64,000 bases of DNA from positions 909,235,009-909,299,008 of the forward strand of contig NC_081414.1 in the NCBI RefSeq assembly GCF_030272615.1. Reading direction: 5' to 3'. This document shows positions 14,001-24,540 of this stretch, piece by piece; the first letter of the stretch is position 1, and the number at the start of each line of letters is the position of its first letter. The notes beneath the pieces were generated by a model. It saw nothing but the letters and a program-made list of their open reading frames with translations, did not search any database and was not told the origin of the DNA. The stretch comes from Cryptomeria japonica. Its lineage: Eukaryota > Streptophyta > Pinopsida > Cupressales > Cupressaceae. The position numbers and the translations under genes are program-made.

Positions 14001-17000
14001 TTGGTTAAAAGTTATTGAGTGGATTAAATGTTATAATCTGTTAACAACTGATTCACCCCCCCTCCTCTCAGTTGTTCACTGGTTATCCTAACAATTGGTA
14101 TTAGAGAAATGAATCTGAAATTCAGAAGACGCCAAGGTATGTAAGATTAAATCATTCTGAAGATCAAATTATTGGAGATAGGAACAAGGGAGTTATGACA
14201 AGAAGAAGACTGGCAAATGATGAGGTATGTCTTATTTCTCAAGTTGAACCCGCGCAACTATCATTGAAGCTTGTAAGGATAAACATTCGTTAAAGGCTAT
14301 GGAAGATGAATTAGATCAGATAGAAAAGAATGAAACTTGGACTTTAGTTCCCCGACCTCAAAATAAGAATGTTATTGGAACTAAATGGGTTTTTAGGAAT
14401 AAACTGAATGAGGATGGTCAAGTTATAAGAAACAAGACTAGATTGGTTTGTAAAGGATATTCTCAAATGGAAGGAATTGATTATGGTGAAACATTTGCAC
14501 CTGTAGCTAGAATTGAAGCTGTTAGACTATTTCTTGCCTATGCAGCTTATAAGAACTGTAAGATTTATCAAATGGATGTTAAATGTGCATTTTTTAATGG
14601 TGAACTTGAAGAAGAAGTATACATTGAGCAACCTAATGGTTTTTCATTGATAGATGATAAAGATATAGTTTGCAAATTGAAGAAAGTTTTATATGGCTTG
14701 AAACAGGCTCCTAGAGCTTGGTGTGCAAGGTTGGATAAATATCAAGTTTGAAGCTTGGTTTTACTAAAGGAAGTGCTAATAGTAATTTATATTATAAGAT
14801 CACTGATAATGATATTCTGATTATTGAAGTATTTGTTGATGATATCATTTTTGGAGGAGAAAAATTATGCATGAAATTTGCTAACAATATGAAGAATGAA
14901 TTTGAAATGACCATGATTGGTTAGATGAGATTTTTCTTAGGTTTGCAGATTACTCAAACTGATAAAGGCATTTTTATTTGTCAAACTAAGTACCTGAAGG
15001 AATTGTTGAAGAAGTTTGGTATGGATAATTCCCAACTAGTAAGTACTCCTATGGTGACAAGTGAGAAATTATCTATGAAGGATACTTCTACACCGGTAAA
15101 TCCGACAAGGTATAAATCTATGATTGGTGGTCTGTTATATTCGACACAAACTAGACTGGATATTATGAATGCAGTAAGTATTATTTCAAGATATCAAAGT
15201 AATCCTAAAGAAAATCATGAATGTGCAGTAAATAGGATATTCTGGTATTTGCAAGTAACAACGGAGTATGGTTTATGGTATTCTAAAAATGATGATTTCA
15301 CTTTATGTGCATATACTGATTCAGATTGGGCAGGAGATATTGATGACAAGAAGAGAATTTCTGGTGGAGCTTTCTTTCTTGGAAAGAAACTGGTTTCATG
15401 GATCAGCAAAAAAATGTCATGCATTTCTTTGTTTATTGCAGAAGCTAAGTATGTTGCAGCAACAACTAATTGCACTCAAGTCTTGTGGATGAAGCAAATG
15501 TTGAAGGATATCAGGGTAAATTGTAGTGAACTAATAGTTATCTACTGTGATAACTCTGCAGCTATTGACATGTCTAAGAATCTGGCATTTCACTCTAAGA
15601 ATAAGCATATATCAATAAAGTATAACTTTTTGAAGGACAAGGTAGAAGCAAAGGAAGCCAAATTGGTTTATGTGAACACTAAAAAACATATTGTAGACAT
15701 ATTCACTAAACCACTGTCTAAGGAATCATTTGAGTATTTAAGAGATAGGTTAAGGGTTTTTGCCCCTCTGGTAGAGACTTGATTACTGCAGTGTGTCATC
15801 AGTCTGGCATGTATTATCAGAGACATTATTCATTCCCGTATTGATGAGTGGTGCTACTACTCAGGAGGGGTAGTTTGAGATACAAAGGTTTATATTCTTG
15901 CTTTGATGTTTATGTTAGATTTCTAGCATTGATGTTAAAGGGGGAGAGATAGTGATGTGAAAAATAGAAAAATTTGGGAGAGATGTATTCAGAACCTTAC
16001 ATAGATATCATTCACTGGGGGAGAGTTATTCAGAAGATTGATGGTTGTCTTCCACAAAGGGAGACTTGTTTGGCATTTCTCATTACTTAAATGTTTTCCA
16101 CATCTAGTGTTGCCATCAATGCCAAAGGGGGAGATTTTTGGCATTATAGATGAATTGATTATGTGTTGCATTGCTGTTTTATCATTGATGTCAACACTAG
16201 CTGATATGGTTGGTTACTGGCACTGGGAGACAAGTTTTGGCTACCGGCAGAAGATCTCGTGTTACCAACAAATGAGACTATCTGTTGGACACTTCCAATA
16301 TGTTTGGATCTATGGGATATGTTTGATTTCATGTGGTACATGCTCCTGGAGCATGTCTTGGTTAGTTGGTACGGACTTGGTAATCAAATGCTATCATACA
16401 CTCTAATAAACCCTTACCAGCATTGGTTCAAGGCTTTGCCAGCAAAGCTTTCACTAAGGAATCTTGACAAGATGCATAAGTGGTGTTGGTGCAACTTCTA
16501 GATGGATTTCAGGGTGCTAAAGAAGTTCTTTGATCATGCTTCAACCGCTTGAAGACATTGCCTTGGCATGGTGGACCCAGAATAGGTCTGGTACCTATCT
16601 AGGTTATGGACCGGTATCATGATAACATGTTCTCTACACATTACAGGGATGTTTTATGGATTGGTTATTGTTGTTTTGGTCTTGAGCCGACATGGCGTAG
16701 AATTGTAAATGGATTTATGTATTGATCTTATTGTAATATCTTTTAGGTGGCTGACCTAATTGGTTTAGGCCTTAGGGTTTATATAAATAAGAGGTAGAAA
16801 CTCTTTGTAAAGTATCCTGGTTATTGGAAAGGTCATGGTCAAGGATTGTAACGTGCGAATATTGTAAAATCATTCAGGCAGAGGATTTGATCGATCATTG
16901 GTGATCGAATTGAGATTAAGGAAGAGCATTTAGTCCTCTGGTATTGAGCTTAACCAGAACTGTAATGAGGCATGATAGATGCTATCTCTAGCAATTCACT

Positions 17001-20000
17001 CTATTGGATTGTTGTCCATTTATCTTGAGAAGGTTGTAGCCTCTCTGTAGTCAGTGAGACTCTTTTTGTAATTAGAAGTACGCTCTAGGCAGTGTGTCTT
17101 CCTACATGTACATGCCCCTCGTTGTAATACATTCTTTCTATAGAAGTATCATCTGACTGTCGGTAGGCTTCCCACCGTGGTTTTTCCCTTTCTGGGTTTT
17201 CCATGTACACATCATGGTGTTATGTGGCATGGTGTTTATTTGTTTAAAAGTTGCAATGTTTATCGGTATCTTTTTCTGCTTTACCAATACTTAATTTGGT
17301 TAAAGGTTATTGACTAGATTAAATGTTATAATCTATTAACAATTGATTCACACCCCCCCCCCCTCTGAGTTATTCACTAGTTACTCTAACACTAGTATAA
17401 GGTCTATATGATGGCTAATACTTTGAAATGATGACAGTCCCTTCAGAACATCATCTGACACAATTTCTTGGAATTCCTCAAGCAAATGTGCTACTTCATC
17501 TTGTGATACCTCCTCCTTTTTTTATGGCATCTGTCGTATCCCCATTGCTATGTTTCCTTAGAATGAGTGTAAAAAAAGTGTTCTCATGCTTCAATCCATC
17601 CAAGAACCTCCTTCCATTTACTAAGGAAACCCTTGCATTGCCACATACCACCTCTATCCATTCTTCTTTCAAAGGAATCAAGTTATGCTTCTTTTCCTCC
17701 TTGGTTATGGTGTAGATGTTCTTCCTTAAATCATGTATGGCCTTTCTAACATATTGCCAAGGCCTCCCAAAGAACAAGTGGAAAGCACCCATTGGCATGA
17801 TATCACACAACACTTCATCCCTATATGAACTAATATGGAAACTGACATTGCTCACTCATCAAAATTTTGTGATCAACTTGTTCCAAATCAATCTGATATG
17901 GGTCTAGCTGCTTGATTCTCTTTAGGTTCAACTTTTGCACCAACTCCTTGGAGACCAAATTGTATGTGCTACTGCTATTGATGATAACCTTACAACACTT
18001 ACCTCCTGACTTGCACTTAGCCTAGAACAGGCCCCTTCTTCGCATCAGCTCATCTCTAGTTTCTTTATACAATAAAGCTCTCCTCATGACCAATAATTCA
18101 CCCTTTTTCAGGTATCTTATGGACCTAGATGATATATTCCCTTCTTTTTATAATAGGTGTTCCTATCTCCAAAGTCTCTTAGTTTCCTAGCACTTCCCTA
18201 GCACCATTCAGAGGTGCAATGCCCAACCTCTTGGCACTTGAAACATGTTCCTTAGAACGTTCCATAGTCAAATCTTTTTTCAATCCTCCCATATTCGCCA
18301 TCTGGATGATGGTCTTCCTTTTCTCTTTAGTCATGATGTGAATCCTCCAAGGGCCTCTTTTCTTCCATCTAAAATGGGCTTCTTCCTCTAACTCTCTCTA
18401 CATAAGGCGTCCTTTCAATTTGTTGTGTCCATCTCTCCAAATCCCTTTGATTATTTCTCCCTGGAATTTTCTTTTACCTTCTAGCTAACTTTTCTTCCAA
18501 CCTCAATGAAATTTGATAGGCTTCATCCATGGTATCCATCTAGAGTAGGCTTAATTCCCCTTGAATGCTAATTCTGAGGCCATTAATGTATGTCACCACC
18601 ATCTCTCTTTTGACTTCATTGTGTCAACTCCTAATGATCACTTTGTGGAATTATTTGGTGTACTCCTTCACTGTCGTCTATCTCTACCACAAATTTTGAA
18701 GCTTCTTCAGTGGTTCCAATTCATAGTCTTCAGGTATAAATTGGCCCTTCGATTTAATTACCATCCTTTCCCATTTCATGATCCATTTCTTCCCTCTTTG
18801 ATTTCGGTCCAACTACACCTCTTTCCATCAAATGGCAACATGCCTGTTTAATTTTGTTTCGGTGAACTTCACTCCCCTATCTCCTCAAATTTAAAGTATT
18901 CCTCCATCTCATGTATCCAATCAATCAATTCTTTTGGATTTATGCTTTCAACATAACTAGGGATCTTGATCCTTAATTTCTTTCTAATTTTTGTAGTTGC
19001 CCTCATCATCATGATCTAATCTAACTCCTCCTCCTCCTGACGCCTCATCTTGCTCTTGCATCCTTGGATCTTCATCATCGCCCTTCTTCTTCTTTCCTTA
19101 GGTTAAAACCCTTCCTTTGATCTTCCTCAATAGCATCCAACTGATTCTTCATGGTTCTCATCATGTCCATCATCTCGTACACTCTTTTGCTGACATTGGT
19201 AATTAAACGACATCTTCTTGGTGGCATTTTCCTTCTGGGTTACTTTGGCAATTAGTTGACAACACCTACAACTTTCCTCTAGATGATGATCTATCCACAC
19301 CATGGCTCCTCTAAAATTCTCACTTCTCGAATGTTTATTTCATAATACTTAATGCAGTCAAGGTTAGAGGGTTTAGAATGGATTGTCCAAACTTGCATCC
19401 CAACATACACTAAAACACAACACAAGGTTGAATGCAAAATGAAATAAAAACTTTACTAATGATAATTGAATAACTACATGTCCACAAGCCTTTGCATGAT
19501 CAATTGATACATTCGGCTCATTGGCTCCCCATGCAAGCGCACAGGCTGCCATGGGCTTATTACAATGACAAGAATAAAATAGAAGTCTTTTTGATCCACC
19601 CTCCTCCTAGCTCTACCATTTATGATCCCCTCCTATGTCTCCTAGTGTATTTAAATACCGATCCCCCTCATTGGAAATGATCAAACTTGGCCTCCCAGGT
19701 TCCATAATTGGTGTAATGTTTGTATGAGCCCTGACTACTTGAGAGAGATCTAAAGGTTGTTGCGAATAGGTGCAGACCTATCTAGATGTCACTTGGCCCC
19801 ACATCAATCTCAAGACATGCTTCATTAGCTCCATAAGGCTCTAAAAAGGTCTACATACTTCTTGAATTACATTCGATCTGGGTTCTTCCAGGATGCCCAT
19901 TCATCACAACCCCATAACAAAGTTTCTTTAGGTTGGCTAAATAGTTGCAAATCTCTCCTTGCATTGGTCATTTATCCTCCAAAGGTTGTTCATCAGTCTC

Positions 20001-21227
20001 CCAAAGATATGTAAGATGAACATATTAATGGTGATGCTTTTACAATTTGGAATTACATACTTGATGATCAAAGTAATCATGATGTGTGAAAATAAAACGA
20101 TCGTCCCACCTCCTAGTAGCTTAATAGTTTTAGCTACTTAGAAAATTACGATTATGTTTTCTCTTTTATTATGTTCCTTAAATTATGTATAGACTATAAG
20201 ATATGAAATCTTCCACTCATCTTTTTATTATATGTTTTGGTTATTTTAACTCTAAACAAATAACACAAAAACATTATTTCATTGATTTCCCTATACCTTA
20301 ATCCTCAAGTAAAAACGTATGGTTTTCCCTTCATGTCATTTGCATAGAAGCAAATAAATGGTCGAAAATGCAGAGACCGTGACTTTGATATCTAAGGCCG
20401 TACGCAATGGAAAACTATGCTTAACCTGTGCACAGAGATTACCAAGTCATCCGGCATACCTAAAATGTAGCGCATGAATAAACTATCCCCAGGCCCTGTA
20501 TAGAGCTTGCTAATTGATCTAAGACAGCTTGTGATCTTTGTTCTCTAAAAGCCCAAATCTATAAGTCTACATATTGGATGACAGAGTTTATCTCTCTTGA
20601 GATAGCACCAGATTCTATTCATAAAGATGCAATTTGACAAAAGGGTATAAGCAACTCACAATTACTTGGCGCACATCCACCCCAGTTTTGTCCATCACTT
20701 CCCAGTCCATGCCTTGCCCCAACACTGCTGCATTGTTTATCTGTTAAAAACCAGAAAAGCACATCCTATAAAATCAAACAAATACCCTTCAACGGAGCAA
20801 GACAAAGATAAAACACAAACTCAAAGACTTACCAAAATGTCTAATCCTCCAAACATGGTTTTCAACCATTGGGCCAGATCTGAAACGCTTTGGGAGCTCT
20901 GCACATCTAATATGTGAAAATGAACGTTATCAAGTCCTGCTTCACCCAGATCTTTCATGGCAGCCAAACCATTATTCTCGTTGCGACACGTAAGCACAAC
21001 AGTCACGCCCTTGCACGCCAGCTGGCGAACGATCTCTAAGCCTATTCCCCTATTGGCTCCTGTAACCACCGCTACTGTTTCCTCACTCCACCATTTCTGA
21101 TCCTGTGAAAAACCAACATAATGTTTTTGTTAAAACTTTCACTTATGCAATTTCAATCGACTGAAATTAAAGCACTTCCAAATCTGTATGGAAAATAAGC
21201 ATTGCTTCGATTCGAGAATTTTACCAT
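7629..21227 (-). CDS. Short-chain dehydrogenase/reductase, (+)-neomenthol dehydrogenase / salutaridine reductase-like
   Basis: A five-exon gene can be assembled: 21225-21227, 20833-21102, 20666-20740, 8106-8279 and 7629-8012. All introns are GT..AG and phase 0, giving 906 bp and 301 codons. The product has the NADP(H)-binding TGANRGIG motif (residues 15-22), NNAA where classical SDRs have NNAG, a conserved Asn in NYYGTK (near 139), NVSS (catalytic Ser near 167-168) and YKMSK (Tyr225, Lys229). The ~55-residue stretch between Ser and Tyr is typical of plant menthone or salutaridine reductase-type SDRs, which reduce ketones or aldehydes in specialised metabolism, usually in the cytosol. The substrate cannot be told from sequence. 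No frameshift or premature stop is seen, so the gene may be functional. Intron 3 is 12,386 bp and packed with transposon remains. A broken duplicate of the last exon lies at 33050-33433. Confidence 0.85.
8106..8279 (-). CDS. SDR exon 4 (NYYGTK and catalytic Ser)
   Basis: 58 codons between attgcag| and |gtaatt. It contains NYYGTK and the NVSSIYG strand that holds the catalytic serine. Confidence 0.88.
8593..9560 (+). pseudogene. Degenerate LINE ORF1 fragment (DUF4283 and zinc knuckle)
   Basis: Within SDR intron 3, antisense to the gene. One frame near 9160-9290 reads [18 protein letters not shown], typical of the DUF4283 RNA-binding domain of plant L1-type ORF1 proteins. Near 9415-9470 another frame reads [11 protein letters not shown], a CCHC knuckle. 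Several frameshifts and stops separate the parts, and no ORF2 accompanies them. It is a different copy from the LINE at 22.4-30.6 kb. Confidence 0.6.
9561..10945. other. Unassigned intronic sequence
   Basis: Part of SDR intron 3. It holds a 72-bp tandem duplication (10026-10169) but no recognisable gene. The part nearest 10900 may be a more decayed continuation of the adjacent PPR pseudogene. Confidence 0.4.
10026..10169. repeat. 72-bp tandem duplication
   Basis: Two diverged copies, each starting ggcctata and containing gcattaagaaacgatt / gcattaggaaacgatt followed by gaaaccacc. The period is exactly 72 bp. The context is unassigned intronic DNA. Confidence 0.75.
10946..11700 (-). pseudogene. 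PPR-protein pseudogene fragment
   Basis: Frames on the minus strand show decayed pentatricopeptide repeats: [11 protein letters not shown], a segment with [18 protein letters not shown] (helix A of a repeat), and [16 protein letters not shown]. These are the signatures of plant plant-combinatorial-modular PPR proteins, which bind organellar RNA. Multiple frameshifts and stops, and the absence of an N-terminus and of C-terminal E/DYW domains, show a dead fragment. It lies in SDR intron 3 on the same strand as the gene. Confidence 0.6.
11955..12841 (-). pseudogene. Gypsy-1 reverse transcriptase fragment
   Basis: The minus strand encodes a Ty3/gypsy RT with stops and frameshifts: [13 protein letters not shown] (strand opening), [11 protein letters not shown], and [18 protein letters not shown] (thumb region). 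The catalytic YxDD has decayed to YSNN (near 12380-12395). It ends inside the connection region near 11960; RNase H and integrase are absent. The rest of the element continues at 17392, on the other side of Copia-1. Confidence 0.75.
12842..14093 (+). repeat. Copia-1 5' LTR
   Basis: Starts TGTTGGCATTATGG and ends ...cctaaca. It is aligned with 16136-17391 throughout, including the shared blocks ctcctggagcatgtcttgg and aggtagaaactctttgta. The LTRs differ at many positions, so the insertion is not recent. Confidence 0.9.
14094..14106 (+). other. Copia-1 primer-binding site
   Basis: attggtattagag directly follows the 5' LTR and resembles the tRNA-Met complement used by plant copia elements. The same string is found next to the Copia-2 5' LTR. 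Confidence 0.75.
14299..15782 (+). pseudogene. Copia-1 RT-RNase H remnant
   Basis: Frame 14299-14751 gives the start of the copia RT ([20 protein letters not shown], ...[14 protein letters not shown]..., [11 protein letters not shown]). After a frameshift the catalytic FVDDIIFGG is read near 14828. An in-frame TAG at about 14923 precedes frame 14925-15782, which holds the RT thumb, the DSDWAGD strand of RNase H and the terminal [10 protein letters not shown] motif. About 200 bp upstream of 14299 encode the linker normally found between integrase and RT (ends at residues like PRYVRLNHS), so the deletion joins the leader directly to that linker. Confidence 0.85.
16136..17391 (+). repeat. Copia-1 3' LTR
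   Basis: Follows the polypurine tract ccaaagggggagat. Its first bases are TTTTGG where the 5' copy has TGTTGG, so the terminal TG is mutated. It ends ...ctctaaca. Confidence 0.9.
17392..19330 (-). pseudogene. Gypsy-1 gag-protease region
   Basis: Minus-strand remains of a Ty3/gypsy gag and protease with frequent stops. Near 18200-18260 there is a CCHC knuckle (CFKCQEVGH...). A segment at 17496-17855 ([14 protein letters not shown], ...GRRF) matches the end of the protease domain. A further segment next to 17440 has the SISHHIDL block that precedes RT in gypsy pol. Gag-like residues run back to about 19310. It joins the RT fragment at 12841 once Copia-1 is removed. Confidence 0.65.
19331..20665. 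other. Unassigned part of SDR intron 3
   Basis: The part next to 19330 may be leader or LTR of Gypsy-1, but I found no matching LTR at the other side. From about 20150 to 20665 the sequence is plain intron. No gene is recognised. Confidence 0.4.
20666..20740 (-). CDS. SDR exon 3 (NNAA segment)
   Basis: A 25-codon exon bounded by tttaacag| and |gtaatt. It begins INNAAVLG, continuing the dinucleotide-binding domain from exon 2. It is separated from exon 2 by a 92-bp intron and from exon 4 by 12.4 kb. Confidence 0.85.
20833..21102 (-). CDS. SDR exon 2 (cofactor-binding fold)
   Basis: Bounded by ttttcacag| on the 5' side and |gtaagt on the 3' side. It encodes 90 residues with TGANRGIG, the following Rossmann strands and helices, and the end of the GGLDIL segment that leads into NNAA. 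Confidence 0.9.
21225..21227 (-). CDS. SDR exon 1: start codon only
   Basis: The sequence ...cctcaagATG|gtaaaa has a good donor directly after the ATG. Joined to exon 2 it gives [10 protein letters not shown] in frame. Exon 2 has no ATG upstream of the TGxxxGIG motif, which supports this start. Without splicing, the ATG opens a frame of only 24 codons. Confidence 0.7.
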
Positions 21228-21360
21228 CTTGAGGATACTGTTCGTAGCTTAAGCTGAGCTCCACAAATAGATCCCGGGATCTGTTTGGATAGAGTTCGTG
21301 TAAAAGTCAAACCTAAGGGATAGCACAGACTCACGTCAACCATTCTTTTCACCTCAGCTT

Positions 21361-21370
21361 TATTTAAATA
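21361..21370 (-). promoter_or_regulatory. TATA-like element of the SDR gene
   Basis: tatttaaata lies about 135 bp upstream of the SDR start codon, in the right range for a TATA box followed by a 5' leader of roughly 100 bp. It is a single match in AT-rich DNA, so support is moderate. Confidence 0.4.
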
Positions 21371-21373
21371 TCT

Positions 21374-21620
21374 GTTGAGTTGTTTAGGAATTTGTTTTTA
21401 TCAATTTAGGTTAATTTAATTTAAGAGAAAGGATCACGGTATTGTTGAGTTGTTTAAGAATTTGTTTTTATCTATTTAGGAGAAAAAAACAAATTCTTAA
21501 ACAACTCAACAGAAATGAAATACTTCCATCTTTGTTGAGTTGTCTAAGAGAAATGAAATACTTCCATCTTTATTGAGTTGTCTAAGAGAAATGAAATACT
21601 TCCATCTTTATTGAGTTGAT
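21374..21620. repeat. Direct and inverted repeat cluster upstream of the SDR promoter
   Basis: A 37-bp unit beginning gttgagttgttta occurs at 21374-21410 and 21444-21480. An inverted copy of its first 26 bases lies at 21485-21510. Then a 38-bp unit (gaaatgaaatacttccatct plus ttgagttgtcta) is repeated three times starting at 21512, 21550 and 21588. All modules share the core ttgagttgt. Confidence 0.9.
21444..21510. repeat. Perfect 26-bp inverted repeat (hairpin)
   Basis: Bases 21444-21469 (gttgagttgtttaag...) are the exact reverse complement of 21485-21510 (...cttaaacaactcaac). The loop is 15 nt. If transcribed it would fold into a perfect stem. It lies about 75 bp upstream of the TATA-like element of the SDR gene. 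Confidence 0.95.
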
Positions 21621-22422
21621 GTTCAAAGCTTTGACAAAAGTCACAAAATCATCTTTGGCATCAATGTTTTCTATTTTTGTTGATATCAAGTTATAATTGT
21701 TGGTATAGAGATAGACAATTTCACCACTCTTTTATAACTAAGTATTTGTATTTAAATTGTAATATATAATTTCATTTATAGTTATGATATTTGTAAAAGG
21801 TACGATTAGATGATATATTATCATATATAATTTATGATAATATTTTAATACTTCATCACTACTTATCATGTTATTAATCATCAACACTTTGAGTTTCTTC
21901 TTACAATTTTAAAAATGCGATGGGCATCATACTATGTCTTTATATGTACCTTTCAATTTTATGGAAAACTTCTTTAATGGTTGATATCTCAATAGTTCTA
22001 AATTATCTTTTTTCTTAACATGCATGCAATTTAAATTGTCAATTGTTTTACATTAGATCTTTTCTAAGTTTCATATGAAAGATAAAACACTTCCCAAAAG
22101 TTTCATAATGCTTCTTTCTGTATTGAGAACCTATAAATACACCATAACATTTTCTAATAATTTAAATGGCTTAAATTAATTGCAAAAAATCTGTAAATAT
22201 TTTGAAACAATATCCCTTCACTTTGGTATAATTGATTCATACCGCTATCCTTAGTGATGCTCTTAGACATAGAATTGGGTCAACTATTTATGAACATGTA
22301 AGAAATTGGTTGGAGATACAAAAGCATGTTATGTATGTTCAGTATGTGATGTCAATCCTTTTATAAAGATTGAAAATGAAATGTTAGATCTTTTAAGGTT
22401 ATTGTAGATGAAGTAAAAAAAG
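21621..22422. other. Unassigned AT-rich intergenic sequence
   Basis: Between the SDR upstream repeats and the LINE 3' end. No gene or repeat family was recognised. Confidence 0.5.
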
Positions 22423-22438
22423 TTCTTTGAAACTCGTT
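22423..22438. repeat. LINE target-site duplication, 3'-end copy
   Basis: ttctttgaaactcgtt, matching 30570-30585 with one C/T difference. It directly abuts the oligo(T) that represents the minus-strand poly(A) end. Confidence 0.75.
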
Positions 22439-22716
22439 TTTGATTAAGGAAAAATGGGTTTTAAGGGACCCGAAACCCACTTACAAATCATAAAGAAAAG
22501 CATTAGAGAAGCAAGAAAGGACAAAATGAAGAAAGAAAGGTAGCAAAAGATCAGCACAAAAGACAACAGCCAGATAAAAGTACAGCAAAAGACCAGTGAG
22601 AAATTGCCACACCTAAAACAAAACTAGAATATCTAGGTGAAAATCTTTATGGTCTCCTTAGCATCCTTGACAAGCATCATTATTGCATTTGTTGCCTCTT
22701 TAAGGTCTTTTCTTTC

Positions 22717-24540
22717 CTACACCTGTTGATTGTCTTTAGTCTTCAACTCCAACTCTTTAGCATTTTGCCTAGTTCTGCGTCTGGAAGAATGCTGGACAAA
22801 GCTAGAACTCGGCTCATCATCAACAATCATAGTATCTTTGTTCTGCTTATCCTTCTCTAGGCAAGCAACCAATGCATTCATATTTTGGGAAGTCACCTTC
22901 ATCACAACCAAGCTATGCTCGATGATTTTCCTTAAAGCACTCATAGTTTTTTGAACCCTGTTGTTTATCAGTTCATAATCAGACTCACCCTTTTCTTTGA
23001 GAGTCCTCACCACATCCTCCAGGTGCTTCACATCTCCTTTTATGATCTTACCCTCTGACTAGTTGGGAATTTATTTTTTATCCTCTGCTTCACTATTATC
23101 CTCAAAATTTTCCTCTTTTCCTTTATCATTAATGTCCTTAACCACATTATCAATTTTGAGCTCCAACTCTCTCTGTTTTTCCTGAATGTTGGTAATATTA
23201 TCAACCACCCACTTTTGGAAATTAAACATTTCCAAAGAGCTATTTCTAACAGCATTCAGAATAGTATCTGCATCCTCCATGTCCTGGGCAGAATCCTCAG
23301 GCCTAGGGTTGCCCTCCTCCATATTATTTTGAACCTCATCCCTGGTTTCTGTATCATAGGGACTCTCCTTCTCCTCTGACTCATCAAAATCCTCTTTACC
23401 CTGCTCATTATCCTTGTCTCCTTTCTCATCCTCCACCTCCTTCTCTTGCTCATGCTTCGCCTCCTTCTCCACCTCCTTCTCCTTCTCCTACTCCTGCTCA
23501 GGATCGGTCGTCTCTTTAGCATTTTCTTTAGCTTTCTTACTAACCATCAATTTCTTTTTAGGGGGAGGATTGGTAGAATCCTCATCAGACTCAGAACTAT
23601 CATCATCCTCGGAGATATGGGCACTCTCCACAAGTGGATCATCCTTATTGGCCATACTCATAAATTAACAAAATAAGGCCTTGGTGGGCAATGGGGTAGG
23701 AATTGGGTTTCTTAGCATGGTCAGCCAGACTGTCATTAAGGGAAGAGGCCAAATAGAAGGGCAAAGATATCTTAGAACCATGGCAAAAGTGATTAAGGAT
23801 AACAAAGTGATAATTATAGACTTTCGAGAACCTACCATCAACAGTAAGATACTCCATTAACACTTTCAACATTTTCTGCCAAAAGGAGTTTACCTGGTTA
23901 GGGAGATAATAGGAAATATTATCTTTTTTGGTAAGGTGAGCCCTTTCTTCTTCGTTCTTGGGGAAAATTTTTATGGCTTCCACCAAGAACTTACGATCTC
24001 TATAAAACTTGATGCCCTCCTTTTGCAAACCAGTCACCTCGGCCACCAAATCTTCATCCACTCTCCAGGTCTGACCAAATAGAGTAACTCTATTATTTTT
24101 CCAACCTTGGCAAAACCATGAGAAACGGGCTTTTTGCTCCAATGCAATTTCTCCATATAATCAGTGAAGTCATTTTTATGCAGCCTTCTCCAAATTTTCC
24201 TTTCACCCTTCCAACTATCACAGCTGGTGGGCTCATTATGGTTGAGATATCCACCCATAATGTAGAAGCAGTTCAATTCGAAACCCTCAGAGGACCACAA
24301 ACTAACCAGATGCTGAAGAACAGAGAAGTTGGAATCGAAAACCAAGGTAATTATCTTGTTTTTCAAGTATCCCTTTAAAACATGCAAATTAACCCATTAC
24401 TTAATATGATAAGGCCTTTCACACCTATACTCATTAATGTGACGCTTGAGACAGGTCATCATCTGACAATCTGCCTCACTCCAAACTCTGTCATTGAAGT
24501 TCGAACCAAAAAGGCTAATGATTAGATTAATATGTACCAT
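22717..24540 (-). pseudogene. LINE ORF3: extra coding region after ORF2 (Transposase_32-like, then acidic coiled coil)
   Basis: The ATG at 24540 overlaps the ORF2 stop (24527-24529) by 14 nt in another frame. After one in-frame TAA (24397-24399) and a frameshift near 24110, the product continues with VTLFGQTWRVDEDLVAEVTG, RFSKVYNYHFVILNHF and LPFYLASSLND...HQGLILLIYEYGQ. The pattern recalls the 'putative plant transposon protein' domain (Transposase_32-like); that assignment is from memory and unsure. The stop at 23645-23647 is overlapped by another ATG (23661), from which a highly acidic, Lys/Glu-rich, coiled-coil region runs to 22717 with two or more stops. Role unknown. It lies inside the target-site duplication, so it looks like part of the LINE and not a neighbour. 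Confidence 0.6.

Larger units (their letters stand above)
12842..17391 (+). mobile_element. Copia-1: Ty1/copia LTR retrotransposon nested in Gypsy-1
   Basis: Two long direct LTRs (12842-14093 and 16136-17391) enclose only about 2 kb. Flanking pentamers ctggt (12837-12841) and ctagt (17392-17396) are a target-site duplication with one mismatch. A tRNA-Met-like primer-binding site follows the 5' LTR, and a polypurine tract (aaagggggagat) precedes the 3' LTR. Between them only the RT-RNase H part of pol remains; gag, protease and integrase are deleted. Gypsy-1 coding sequence resumes directly beyond both LTRs, so Copia-1 inserted into an existing Gypsy-1. Confidence 0.9.

Noticed and set aside
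13867-14091. 74-codon plus-strand frame before Copia-1 RT
   Set aside because: It lies wholly inside the Copia-1 5' LTR and is not conserved as an open frame in the 3' LTR.
23414-23676. Plus-strand Ser- or Leu-rich frames
   Set aside because: Antisense shadows of the Lys/Glu-rich part of LINE ORF3.
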